Assembly: GCF_002067035.1 (NCBI RefSeq)
Contig: NZ_MVQB01000042.1
Location: 1 to 37,071, forward strand
Reading direction: 5' to 3'
Length of the DNA: 37,071 nucleotides
Source of the DNA: Methanoregula sp. PtaB.Bin085
GTDB lineage: Archaea; Halobacteriota; Methanomicrobia; Methanomicrobiales; Methanospirillaceae
Shown here: positions 18,777 to 25,912 of the stretch, in pieces
Numbering within the stretch: the stretch's first letter is position 1
How the letters are laid out: every line of letters begins with the position of its first letter
Made by a program: the position numbers and the translations under genes
Notes under the pieces: generated by a model
What the model was told of the DNA's origin: nothing
Databases searched by the model: none
What the model saw: only the letters and a program-made list of their open reading frames with translations

Positions 18777-19357
18777 TCCCCAAAAAGGATGGCATGGATC
18801 TCCTTTCTCTTGAGCTCGCGTACCCGTTCCAGACGGGACTCAACCGTGTTGGAGATCACGATCGAGTTGTCAGGCAGCGCCGCAACCAGACCCCCCGATG
18901 TTGAGATATCGGCCCGGATCCCGGGGGATATACGCTGTGCCAGAAGGGTCTGTTTGCACAGCGCCTCGTCCCGCGGGTCGATATGCACAACAAACGCCCC
19001 GTTACCCATGGCAGCGGCTGCTTCACGGAGAAGCTTATCAAATACTGCCGGATATTCCGGGTCAGCCCGCAGGGTCTTCAGCCGCGTTACGGATTCGGCA
19101 AATGCCTGTTCGAACGCTGATTCCCGGACCCTGATGAGCATCTCCTTCTTTTCTGCTTTTGCGAGGTACAGCAGCTTGTTCCGTTCTGCCGATATAGACC
19201 GTGCAGCTTCGTCAAGGTGACCCTGCCGGACCGCGCCGGCCTGCTTCCTTGCACGGGCCCTGATCTCGTCGACAACTGCGGTCTGCCTGTTCCTGAGCTC
19301 CTGCTCCTTCTCGTGAGCGCTCTCTTCAACCGATTTCAGCAGGTCTTCGTACGCCAC
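18773..19357 (-). CDS. atpE: A-type ATP synthase subunit E (peripheral stalk)
   Basis: The 194-residue peripheral stalk subunit E has a long charged N-terminal helix (residues 1-100, coiled coil with subunit H) and a globular C-terminus with the family segment SGGLVAALPDNSIVISNTVESRLE. The start is GTG at 19357 preceded by GGTGAT. There are 85 bp between subunit K and this gene, the largest gap in the block. Its stalk partner, subunit H, is encoded 10 kb away on the other strand. Confidence 0.94.
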   Translation of the reverse strand: MAYEDLLKSVEESAHEKEQELRNRQTAVVDEIRARARKQAGAVRQGHLDEAARSISAERNKLLYLAKAEKKEMLIRVRESAFEQAFAESVTRLKTLRADPEYPAVFDKLLREAAAAMGNGAFVVHIDPRDEALCKQTLLAQRISPGIRADISTSGGLVAALPDNSIVISNTVESRLERVRELKRKEIHAILFGE

Positions 19358-19442
19358 GTTGAATCACCATCCCGGGATACCCGGCACCGCCCAGCCACCC
19401 GCACGCTGCAGGGGATCCGGCAGTGCCCGGGGGGTTACCCGG

Positions 19443-19661
19443 CTATCCCGTCATCAGGAGAATCATCGCCGCAACGACGAACCCCAGGATGACGAGCGTT
19501 TCGGGAATGGCTTCAAGGATGATGATCGAACCGGAGGTCTCCGGGCGCTCGGCGATTGCACCTGCACCTGCTGCACCGATTCGTGACTGTGCCCAGCCTG
19601 TACCAATGGCACCACCGGCAAACGCGATGGCTGCCCCGATGGGAACTTCCCAACCAACCAT
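19443..19661 (-). CDS. atpK: A-type ATP synthase subunit K (rotor ring c-subunit)
   Basis: A 72-residue hairpin of two membrane helices joined by the polar loop AERPE, with Gly/Ala-rich helix 1. In helix 2 the ion-binding carboxylate is most likely Glu54 in AIPETLVIL; Glu50 is a second acidic residue. Gln25 in helix 1 and Thr55 beside Glu54 resemble the extra ligands of Na+-binding rings, but the ion cannot be settled by sequence alone. One hairpin with one carboxylate is the eight-kilodalton form, not the duplicated V-type form. GGAGGGTG precedes the ATG at 19661. It is the first gene of the K-E-C-F-A-B-D block. Confidence 0.95.
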   Translation of the reverse strand: MVGWEVPIGAAIAFAGGAIGTGWAQSRIGAAGAGAIAERPETSGSIIILEAIPETLVILGFVVAAMILLMTG

Positions 19662-19701
19662 GTGCTACACCCTCCTAATGATAGAACCTAACGGGATTCC
19701 C

Positions 19702-19711
19702 ATATATTAAT
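19702..19711 (-). promoter_or_regulatory. TATA box of the ATP synthase K-D operon
   Basis: On the minus strand TTAATATATG (19702-19711) is a TATA-like element about 45 bases before the subunit K start. A transcript start near 19682 would leave a leader of about 20 nt with a strong GGAGGG ribosome binding site. Its presence means the K-D block is now expressed on its own, apart from H-I. Confidence 0.55.
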
Positions 19712-19751
19712 GTATGGAGTGGTGCAGGAGTGGTGCAGCCACGGCGCCGGG

Positions 19752-20099
19752 TTATTCTGCGCGGGGGCCCAGGCCACAGGAAAGGAGGATGGCCTCGGCT
19801 GCTGCAAGGGCCCTGTCAGAGAGATGATGCAGGGTTTTTATCTCGTCCCCCAGTGCGATCAGCCGCAGGATATCTGCCCGGGTGAGCGTGGAGAAACAGA
19901 ACTGCTTCCAGCGGCTGCGTTCGGAGGTGTCCCAGACCTCGGTTATCACAGAGCGGAGCATGGCGCGGTCAGCCGACGTGAGCGTTCCCCATTCTGAATC
20001 CGGGGCGCGCCGGACCTTTTCCAGCGCCTCCTCAACTGCCTTGTCCCGCTCCAGCAGGTAGCGGCGTCTTCCCAGGTTGTCTTCGGTGGATGGAGACAT
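19752..20099 (-). CDS. Small helical protein of unknown function (paralogue of divergent neighbour)
   Basis: A 115-residue soluble, mostly helical protein. The frame is open further upstream (to 20198), but the Cys/Arg-rich leader is unlike the rest; I chose the ATG at 20099 (MSPSTEDNLGRRRYLL), which aligns with the start of the divergent protein at 20263-20592. Shared positions include GRR-x-Y, LT--D---L---V, W-T-----W, and ILRLI-LG near the C-terminus. No family is recognised and no catalytic motif is seen. It lies just beyond the ATP synthase promoter on the same strand, about 90 bp upstream of the subunit K start. Confidence 0.68.
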   Translation of the reverse strand: MSPSTEDNLGRRRYLLERDKAVEEALEKVRRAPDSEWGTLTSADRAMLRSVITEVWDTSERSRWKQFCFSTLTRADILRLIALGDEIKTLHHLSDRALAAAEAILLSCGLGPRAE

Positions 20100-20262
20100 G
20101 TCTCGCGTGAATCTATTCCGGTGCCGGATGATAAACTTAGTCCCGCCGTCCCGTCCGTAACACGGCACAGAAGAAGGCCTGCAGGAAGACCGCCACAAAC
20201 TATATGGGGCTGCAGAGGGACTGACTCTTCATTCCTGCAGGAGACAACAGGAGGGAGAACAG

Positions 20263-20592
20263 ATGACGGATGTGTCGCAGGCAGAGATAGGAAGGAGGAT
20301 GTATCACGTCCACCGGGAGAAGATGGTGGAGAAAGCTGTGAAAATGATCCGGGACGCACTGGGCCCGGAACGGCGGTTACTGACGGAGACGGATATATCC
20401 GTTCTCGGGCATGTGCTGCAGTGCACGTGGAACACGATCGACCAGAAACAGTGGGATGCAATCCCCTTCGGCAGGATGAATCTGGACAGTGTCCGCAGGA
20501 TCCTGTCCCTGGGGGAGGGTGTCGGGCCGGGCCATAACCCGTCGCCGGAAGCGGTGGCTGAGATCCGGAAGATCCTGCTGGCAGCGAAGTGA
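20263..20592 (+). CDS. Small helical protein of unknown function (paralogue of divergent neighbour)
   Basis: A 109-residue helical, soluble protein with a very good ribosome binding site (GGAGGG, 8 bases before the ATG at 20263), so it is surely expressed. It is homologous over its length to the protein encoded head-to-head at 19752-20099: both read GRR-x-Y, a Glu/Lys-rich helix, LT-x-x-D, W-x-T-x(5)-W and an ILxLGE/D segment. The two genes share a 163-bp control region (20100-20262) that has a TATA-like CTATATGG near 20203-20210. Function is unknown; the pairing suggests the products may form a complex or opposing regulators. Confidence 0.75.
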   Translation: MTDVSQAEIGRRMYHVHREKMVEKAVKMIRDALGPERRLLTETDISVLGHVLQCTWNTIDQKQWDAIPFGRMNLDSVRRILSLGEGVGPGHNPSPEAVAEIRKILLAAK

Positions 20593-20630
20593 GCTTCCCG
20601 CCTTTTTTCGGGGCGTGGGCGCTGAGACGG

Positions 20631-20710
20631 TTATTCCGTTGCAACCCGCACGCACTCTTCGGTGGTGCCGATCCGGGCTGCCCCCCCGCACATGTCAGGG
20701 ACGTACGCGA
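20631..20710 (-). pseudogene. Displaced 3' end of the aconitase-X gene
   Basis: On the minus strand this 80-bp stretch encodes the last 25 residues of aconitase X (AYVPDMCGGAARIG then TTEECVRVATE) and its TAA stop. It matches the end of the intact gene (21835-21914) at 71 of 80 bases. All nine differences are in third codon positions and none changes an amino acid. The match ends abruptly near 20712, inside the codon pair that reads AF here and AL in the intact gene. It has no start and cannot make a protein by itself. Confidence 0.9.
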
Positions 20711-20768
20711 AAGCACTCTCTTTTTCAATGATTTTGTAGAAAAATGATGAAAAAAGGATGCCCTGACA

Positions 20769-20803
20769 TTTTTATACAAAATCACCAAATAATAAGTATA
20801 TTC
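20769..20803 (+). promoter_or_regulatory. AT-rich promoter region of the exported-protein gene
   Basis: Two TATA-like elements, TTTTTATAC near 20769-20777 and AAGTATATTC near 20794-20803, precede the gene at 20841. The second would give a start near 20825 and a leader of about 15 nt; the first a leader of about 45 nt. Which one works cannot be told. Confidence 0.35.
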
Positions 20804-20840
20804 GCAGTGAATACTGAAGTATCACCGTTGTGATGTTACC

Positions 20841-21746
20841 ATGAAAAGGAGTATGTTTGTTTTCAGAATCGCTCTCCTCACCATCCTGGTTACAGTATGC
20901 ATGTACCCGGTGCTGGCAGATTTCGGAGAAATTCCGGTCCGGGGTGTGATATCGAAAATAGATAAGCCGAATAACACGATTTCAATCAACACTTCAACCG
21001 GAGAGCTGACGGGAGAAGTGCCGGATCGTGTTGCACTTGATGTTTTTTTCCTCCTGGAGGATGTCGAGGCGGTATGGAGCAACAGTTCCGGCGGGAAATG
21101 GGTCACGATTGCAATCTCAGCCCCCTATTCGCGCAACCCGGCCACTCCATATTTTATCGGCGATCCAACGAAAATCACAATTCCGCTCAGCGGAGATTTT
21201 TCCCTCAATATTACCCGGTTCCCCGATTGTTCCCGTTGCAATGGTTCGATCTGTCAGGTCGCCTACGCAAACATCTCGTTGTTCAAAGAGGGGAATATGA
21301 TATCCGAGATAAGGCATTATCCGAAAGAGAACGCATCCCGTCGGTTTGAGCATAATTTTTCTTATTATGGCCGTTATTCTCATGATGCAGTCTATATCTC
21401 GTATGTATATGGCGATATGAGTTCTGAATCGTGCACAGGTGTCCCAAATACGGGTGATTGCCAGCCAAAAGAGGTTGTGGAATACTGGCATTTTACGAAT
21501 GATACTAGCTTTGCAGTCATGCATCCTGATCCGGCAACCCGGCAATGGTGGGCACTGGAATCTGAACTGGCGCCGAAGGCTGTTAATGGCAGAACCGTCG
21601 GTGCAGTAGAATACCATTTTGATCGTGTTGGCCATGATCCCGGTTTGCTCCTGACTCCCGGATACAGGTGGATGGTGATACTTCTCTGTCTTACCGGATT
21701 GGGATTACTCGCCCTCGCCATACTTGTTCGGAAGGGGAGAAAATAA
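20841..21746 (+). CDS. Exported, membrane-anchored protein of unknown function, probably acquired
   Basis: A 301-residue protein with an N-terminal signal peptide (MKRSMFVFRIALLTILVTVC, cleavage likely after VLA at about residue 27), an outside domain of about 240 residues, and one C-terminal membrane helix (about 275-297) followed by the basic stop-transfer RKGRK. Several NxT/NxS sites (NTS, NIT, NIS, NFS, NDT) suit N-glycosylation outside the cell. There are four cysteines in the middle (CSRCNGSIC, SC, DC). No known fold is recognised. Base composition is clearly AT-richer than its neighbours, and the gene lies between the intact 3' end of aconitase X and a displaced duplicate of that end, which suggests acquisition. 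Confidence 0.8.
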   Translation: MKRSMFVFRIALLTILVTVCMYPVLADFGEIPVRGVISKIDKPNNTISINTSTGELTGEVPDRVALDVFFLLEDVEAVWSNSSGGKWVTIAISAPYSRNPATPYFIGDPTKITIPLSGDFSLNITRFPDCSRCNGSICQVAYANISLFKEGNMISEIRHYPKENASRRFEHNFSYYGRYSHDAVYISYVYGDMSSESCTGVPNTGDCQPKEVVEYWHFTNDTSFAVMHPDPATRQWWALESELAPKAVNGRTVGAVEYHFDRVGHDPGLLLTPGYRWMVILLCLTGLGLLALAILVRKGRK

Positions 21747-21834
21747 TAAACGGCATGCTTTCACAGCCCGTAGCCATTTCCGGACTCTGAAAGCAGGGGG
21801 AAGGATAGTATCGCAATCCGGAATGGGATATTTT

Positions 21835-21914
21835 TTATTCCGTCGCTACCCGTACGCACTCTTCGGTCGTCCCGATCCGGGCAGCCCCCCCGCACATGTC
21901 CGGCACATACGCGA
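21835..21914 (-). repeat. Direct-repeat partner of 20631-20710 (3' end of aconitase X)
   Basis: The last 80 bp of the intact aconitase-X gene. It is repeated in the same orientation at 20631-20710 with 71 of 80 identical bases. The two copies border a 1124-bp segment (20711-21834) holding one AT-rich gene, an arrangement like the flanking repeats left when DNA integrates at the 3' end of a gene. Confidence 0.88.
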
Positions 21915-22998
21915 GCGCCTTGCCGCTGTTCACCATGATACCCTTATACCGCTCCATGACCGGCGAGACCACCATGCAGGTATCGGCATAGACCTTTGCC
22001 CCGCTTTTCTCGATCGCCTCCACGGTCTTCCGGTTACGGTCGATGACTCCCTGCGATGCAAAGACATAGAGGGGCATCTTCACCCGTTTCCCTTTGAGGA
22101 GGCGGGCGATGGCGGTGAGTTCTTCGGGCGAGCAGTGCGGGCAGCCGACGGCAACGGCCTCGACCGGCACATCTTTGAAGAGTTTTTTGATCTCCGCTCC
22201 TTCAACGGTGATCGTCTCGAGGCCCGCAATATCGTACTTGTTCTTCTTCGCTTCCGGGGTGACTCCATCAACGTGATAGAGGGCGACCGCGCCGGTCGCT
22301 GCCATCGCGGCCCCCAGCGCCTTCAGCCCGTCCCGGTCCGGCCGGATACCGGTGAAGAACGGGATGCGGTTCCCGACCAGTTTCCCGGCATGGTACCCGA
22401 GCGCCCCGTAATCCGCGATCGTCCATCCTGCGGTATCGGCTCCGACGGCAATGACCACCTGCGGCTTCCGGTTCGCCGGCAGGTGCAGGCCGTAACAGGG
22501 GGTCTTCCCTGCGAGAGCCGCGGCAAGCGCACCCGGCCCGCCCTCGCGGTTGGTCCGGGCGCCGATAACCGAATTTGCGTAACTGACCGCAGAGGACTCC
22601 GACCATGCGATATGGTCACCGAACGAGGTCTCCCGCAGGTAGTACGGCGTGCAGGTGCACTCGAGCGCGATCCCGAGCCGTGAATAGGCGGCGACAACCG
22701 CCTGCTGCTTTTCCGCAAAGTCCGGGTCAACGCCCATCTCCCGCCAGCGCCCGCGGGGCATGCCGATGGGGTTCAGTACGGCAGGTATAACCGCTTTTGC
22801 ATCGAGGCTGGAGAGCCATTCGAGGCCGTATTTCCCGATCGTCTTGTAAGACGCCCCGCTCACCTGGGCGCTCTTAATCGGAACGAGCCGTTCCGCGCCG
22901 AAGACCTTGCCGAGCGCCACGAGAAGCTCAAGCATCTTCTGCTTCGTCTCGCCCTGTTCACCGGCAAGGATCCGCTCATCATCTGGTTCGAGCTGCAT
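21835..22998 (-). CDS. Aconitase X large subunit; probable phosphomevalonate dehydratase large subunit
   Basis: A 387-residue member of the aconitase-X (DUF521) family. In archaea the large and small (DUF126) chains form phosphomevalonate dehydratase, which converts 5-phosphomevalonate to trans-anhydromevalonate 5-phosphate in the archaeal mevalonate route. Cys residues likely to hold the Fe-S cluster are in GCPHCSPEEL, DTCMVVSPV and PDMCGGAARIG; the SAQVSGASYKTIG N-terminal segment is family-typical. The assignment is strengthened by UbiD and UbiX genes directly upstream on the same strand (3-bp gap to UbiD). The small DUF126 chain is not in this window. The gene's 3' end is duplicated nearby. 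Confidence 0.88.
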   Translation of the reverse strand: MQLEPDDERILAGEQGETKQKMLELLVALGKVFGAERLVPIKSAQVSGASYKTIGKYGLEWLSSLDAKAVIPAVLNPIGMPRGRWREMGVDPDFAEKQQAVVAAYSRLGIALECTCTPYYLRETSFGDHIAWSESSAVSYANSVIGARTNREGGPGALAAALAGKTPCYGLHLPANRKPQVVIAVGADTAGWTIADYGALGYHAGKLVGNRIPFFTGIRPDRDGLKALGAAMAATGAVALYHVDGVTPEAKKNKYDIAGLETITVEGAEIKKLFKDVPVEAVAVGCPHCSPEELTAIARLLKGKRVKMPLYVFASQGVIDRNRKTVEAIEKSGAKVYADTCMVVSPVMERYKGIMVNSGKALAYVPDMCGGAARIGTTEECVRVATE

Positions 22999-23001
22999 CG
23001 T

Positions 23002-24240
23002 TCACCACGTTGCCCGGGTGAACTCCGCCTCGCGACCGAGCACCATCGTTGCATCGACCCCGATTTTGACATTGGTCCCGTCCTCGAGCTGGCATGGGTC
23101 GAGCGAGGATCCCCGTACACCGGTGATGACCATGACGTCCCGGTCGCCGCTGACGCGGGTCGCGATCGCGTATTCCACATCGTACGGGTCTTCAGGATTG
23201 ATATCCTCGTCCACCACGACCACGTGCTTGAGCGAGGTGTGGGCGGCGAAGGCCGCCATGATCGCGTTTTTGGCATCGCCCTGCGTGCTTTTCCGGATCT
23301 GGATCACGGCGTGGAGGTACCCGCAGCCACCCTTCGTGAGAACGACGTTCCGGACTTCGGTAACACCGGCCACGGCCTTGTAAATTTTCGGCTCATACGG
23401 ACAGCCCATCAGGATCTTGTGCTCGTCCCCCCCTGGCAGGATCCCGTGGTAGATGAAGTCCGGCTTCGTGTACATGCCCGTGAACTCGATGATATGCTGC
23501 ATACGGACCGGGTCGTAGGTACCGGTGATGTCCACGAACGGCCCTTCGCCGGTCGTTTCAGCGGTGATGTAGCCCTCGAGCACGATCTCGGCATCGGGAA
23601 CGCGGACGCCGTTCCGGCACCTCTTCACTTTCAGTTTCCCGCCCGTCAGCTCGGCGGCAAACGGCAGCTCCATCCCCGCGGGAACCCGGGTACAGCTCGC
23701 GAAGGTCACGGCAGGGTGCGTCCCTATCGTCACCGCGATGGGGAGTTTCTTCCCCTGAGCAAGCGCTTTCTTCAGCATCACGTGCGTGTGCCGGCCCTCA
23801 ACGAGCCGGGCCACTACACGATGATCGTCCAGCACCTGCATCCGGTGGATCGAGGCGTTCTCCACGCCGTCCCAGCAGGAGAAGACAATGCCGGAAGTGA
23901 AGTATCGGCCTGCATCCTTCGGGAAATGGTGGAGGATCGGGAGCTTCGACAGGTCAGGCTTCGTCATCTTCAGCGTACCATCGTCGATGATCTTCCCGTC
24001 ATACTTTGCGTCGGCAAGGGTCTTCACGAGCTTCTTCTCGTCAATACCGAGGGCAAGAGAGAGGGCCCTGCGGCTTGCGGTCATGTTCATGACCGCCCGG
24101 TGGCCGTCCAGGTTGTGGAAGAAGAGAAGCCTGTCCGTCCCCGCGGCCATTTTCGCTGCCTTCATGTCGTCCGAGGCCATCGCTTTCTTTACATCCGTGA
24201 CGAGCCCTGCCTTCCGCATCGATTCGATAAACTTACGCAT
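23002..24240 (-). CDS. UbiD family decarboxylase; probable anhydromevalonate phosphate decarboxylase
   Basis: A 412-residue UbiD-family enzyme that uses prenylated FMN. In the archaeal mevalonate route a UbiD homologue decarboxylates trans-anhydromevalonate phosphate to isopentenyl phosphate. Supportive segments are LAFAPKI-like metal/cofactor-loop EMPF, GPFVDITGTYDP, YHGILPGGDEHKILMG and VVVDEDINPEDPYDVEYAIATR, all typical of archaeal UbiD. The frame is open to 24276, but the ATG at 24240 (MRKFIESMRKAG) is preferred: it overlaps the UbiX stop by 8 bp and follows GGTGGTGAAG. Its position between UbiX and aconitase X supports this route over other UbiD substrates. Confidence 0.9.
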   Translation of the reverse strand: MRKFIESMRKAGLVTDVKKAMASDDMKAAKMAAGTDRLLFFHNLDGHRAVMNMTASRRALSLALGIDEKKLVKTLADAKYDGKIIDDGTLKMTKPDLSKLPILHHFPKDAGRYFTSGIVFSCWDGVENASIHRMQVLDDHRVVARLVEGRHTHVMLKKALAQGKKLPIAVTIGTHPAVTFASCTRVPAGMELPFAAELTGGKLKVKRCRNGVRVPDAEIVLEGYITAETTGEGPFVDITGTYDPVRMQHIIEFTGMYTKPDFIYHGILPGGDEHKILMGCPYEPKIYKAVAGVTEVRNVVLTKGGCGYLHAVIQIRKSTQGDAKNAIMAAFAAHTSLKHVVVVDEDINPEDPYDVEYAIATRVSGDRDVMVITGVRGSSLDPCQLEDGTNVKIGVDATMVLGREAEFTRATW

Positions 24241-24787
24241 CTTCACCACCCCATCGCTGCCCGAGATTGTGATCAACCCCGAGATGGTCGAGTACGCGGG
24301 CGACTACCATATTCACCAAGTCGTCAATTGTATCCGGCCGGTTGTAGAACCCGGGGCTTGCAGGCATGATCGTTGCCCCCGCCTCATGGGCGGCGAGCAT
24401 ATTCTTGAGGTGAATCTTCGAGAGCGGCATCTCGCGGGTGACGAGGATGCAGGTCCGGCCTTCCTTAAGGCAGACGTCCGCTGTGCGGGTGATGAGGTTG
24501 TCGGCATACCCGTTCGCGATCGCCGCGAGGGTCTTGGAACTGCACGGGATCACGACCATGCCGTCATACCGGTGCGACCCGCTCGCGATCGAAGCGAAGA
24601 GCTTGTCGTTCGCGTGGTACTCGGCTTTCAGGCCCCTGAACGAGACACCTTCGTGGGCAGCAATCTTTTCTGCCACCTCAGAGACAATGAGGTGGACCTT
24701 TACATTCTTACAGAGCACCTCGAGCAGGCGCCGGGCATAGATCGCCCCGCTTGCACCGGTCACCCCGACAACGATCTCTTTTTTCAT
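24233..24787 (-). CDS. ubiX: UbiX family flavin prenyltransferase
   Basis: A 184-residue flavoprotein that makes prenylated FMN, the cofactor required by UbiD. Family motifs are the N-terminal VGVTGASGAIYARRLLE, the middle VVIPCSSKTLAAIANGYADNLITRTADVCLKE, and the REMPLSKIHLKNMLAAHEAGATIMPASPGFY segment. It overlaps the downstream UbiD gene by 8 bp. It is the first gene of a UbiX-UbiD-aconitase X operon, so cofactor synthesis is coupled to its user. A weak TATA-like element about 110 bp upstream (near 24889-24899) could drive the operon with a long leader. Confidence 0.96.
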   Translation of the reverse strand: MKKEIVVGVTGASGAIYARRLLEVLCKNVKVHLIVSEVAEKIAAHEGVSFRGLKAEYHANDKLFASIASGSHRYDGMVVIPCSSKTLAAIANGYADNLITRTADVCLKEGRTCILVTREMPLSKIHLKNMLAAHEAGATIMPASPGFYNRPDTIDDLVNMVVARVLDHLGVDHNLGQRWGGEDA

Positions 24788-24904
24788 TTCTGCCGCTCTC
24801 CGGTCGTATGAATGTCGGAGCGCGGGGGAAAAAGAGTTTGTGTATCGGAGAGGTCCGTCAGGACATTGACGACGGGAAGAGACCAGGGGTTTATAAAAAT
24901 AATG

Positions 24905-25357
24905 TCATTTCCCTCTCGGGGGAGCGAAAAACCGGAACCGGATACGGGCATCCTCGACCTGGCGGGCGTGGGAGGGGTTGAGGTCACGGCGTGCCTCAAT
25001 GACGAGCGTGTTGAGGATATTATGGAGCCGCAGGGTGTCGAACTCCTTGTCCCGGTGTTCGTTGAGGAAATCGAGGAGATCGTTCGTGCTCCTGAGGACC
25101 CCGATGCTGCCGACGAGGTTCAGCCGGTTCAGGGTCAGGGCGAGGTTCTTCTTGGCGATATCCATCCTGTAGGAGTCTCCGCCGGAGAGGTTCAGGTCGG
25201 TGATCGCGTTCAGAAGGTCTGTGTACACCCGGAGCTTCTGGGCATTCTCGTACAGCCGGCGCTCGCTTCTGCGGAGCTCCAGCAGCGCAGCAGCGGCGAT
25301 AATGAGAACAACGACAACGCCGATGAGAACAGCAAGCCAGTCTTCAGCCATGGCCAC
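24905..25357 (-). CDS. Membrane-anchored coiled-coil protein of unknown function
   Basis: A 150-residue protein with one N-terminal membrane helix (about residues 8-26, LAVLIGVVVVLIIAAAALL) followed by a charged, helical soluble part rich in Leu/Arg/Asn heptads (RRSERRLYENAQKL, LLNAITDLNLSGGDSYRMDIAKKN). A second ATG two codons later (25351, MAEDW) is an equally good start. The C-terminus is basic and Phe-rich (RFRFFAPPRGK). The lipoprotein gene ends 12 bp upstream, so the two form an operon. No family is recognised. The 117-bp gap to UbiX shows no gene. Confidence 0.72.
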   Translation of the reverse strand: MAMAEDWLAVLIGVVVVLIIAAAALLELRRSERRLYENAQKLRVYTDLLNAITDLNLSGGDSYRMDIAKKNLALTLNRLNLVGSIGVLRSTNDLLDFLNEHRDKEFDTLRLHNILNTLVIEARRDLNPSHARQVEDARIRFRFFAPPRGK

Positions 25358-25369
25358 CCCTCGGGGAGA

Positions 25370-25846
25370 TCACGGGTTCCGCTTCGCTGCCGTTACATCG
25401 ACCTTGACCCGGTTGCCCCGTAATGTGAGCCTGTACGGGCCGGGATTATACATCGGGTACTGCTGGTAAAGCTCGAAGCTCTTGTCCCGCCCATATCCGA
25501 AGGTCTCATTCCGGTTCGTGTCCAGGTTCGTTATGGTCATCTCGAACCAGCAGCTTTGCAGGTCATCGCTGAGGGGCAGTACCTTAAAGCCGATGCCCCA
25601 TGACGGATTGTCAACCCGGAACTGCTCGGTCACTGCTTCGGTCTCGCTGTGGAGCGAGTATGATTTCTGGAGGTAGTGGTCGCCGAGGGTGAACGACGGG
25701 GGTGATGTCGTGGGAGGCAGCGTGGACATCCCGGGTGCTGCAGTGGCCGTGGGTACGGGGGTTGCCGGCGGCAACTGCTGGGTTCCCGTGCACCCGGCGA
25801 GGAGGACGCCCGCAATGACCAGTATGCTGACTGCTAGGTATTTCAT
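25370..25846 (-). CDS. Lipoprotein of unknown function
   Basis: A 158-residue exported protein with a signal peptide and lipobox (LLAG-C, Cys at residue 19), a Pro/Thr-rich linker (about 21-50), and a small beta-rich domain of about 100 residues. The domain fits a conserved archaeal secreted type but I do not recognise it (LHSETEAVTEQFRVDNPSWG). It would be held on the outside of the cell membrane by a lipid. A TATA-like ATATATCC element on the minus strand (25869-25877) is about 25-30 bases before the ATG, so the message is nearly leaderless. It is followed by the membrane protein gene at 24905-25357. Confidence 0.75.
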   Translation of the reverse strand: MKYLAVSILVIAGVLLAGCTGTQQLPPATPVPTATAAPGMSTLPPTTSPPSFTLGDHYLQKSYSLHSETEAVTEQFRVDNPSWGIGFKVLPLSDDLQSCWFEMTITNLDTNRNETFGYGRDKSFELYQQYPMYNPGPYRLTLRGNRVKVDVTAAKRNP

Positions 25847-25868
25847 GTGGGTGATGTTTGGGACCAGG

Positions 25869-25877
25869 GATATATTA
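25869..25877 (-). promoter_or_regulatory. TATA-like element of the lipoprotein gene
   Basis: AATATATCC on the minus strand about 25-30 bases upstream of the ATG at 25846 fits an archaeal TATA box for a short-leader or leaderless message. Confidence 0.45.
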
Positions 25878-25912
25878 TTGTTTATTTATGCCCCGGGAGG
25901 TCTGAAATACTT

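Noticed and set aside
20100-20198. Longer start for the small unknown protein on the minus strand
   Set aside because: The extra 33 residues are Cys/Arg-rich and do not align with the divergent paralogue, which starts at the position matching 20099.
20711-21834. Insertion sequence or integrative element with its own integrase
   Set aside because: No transposase or integrase gene, no terminal inverted repeats; only the acnX 3'-end repeats flank the segment, so it is reported as a recombination event.
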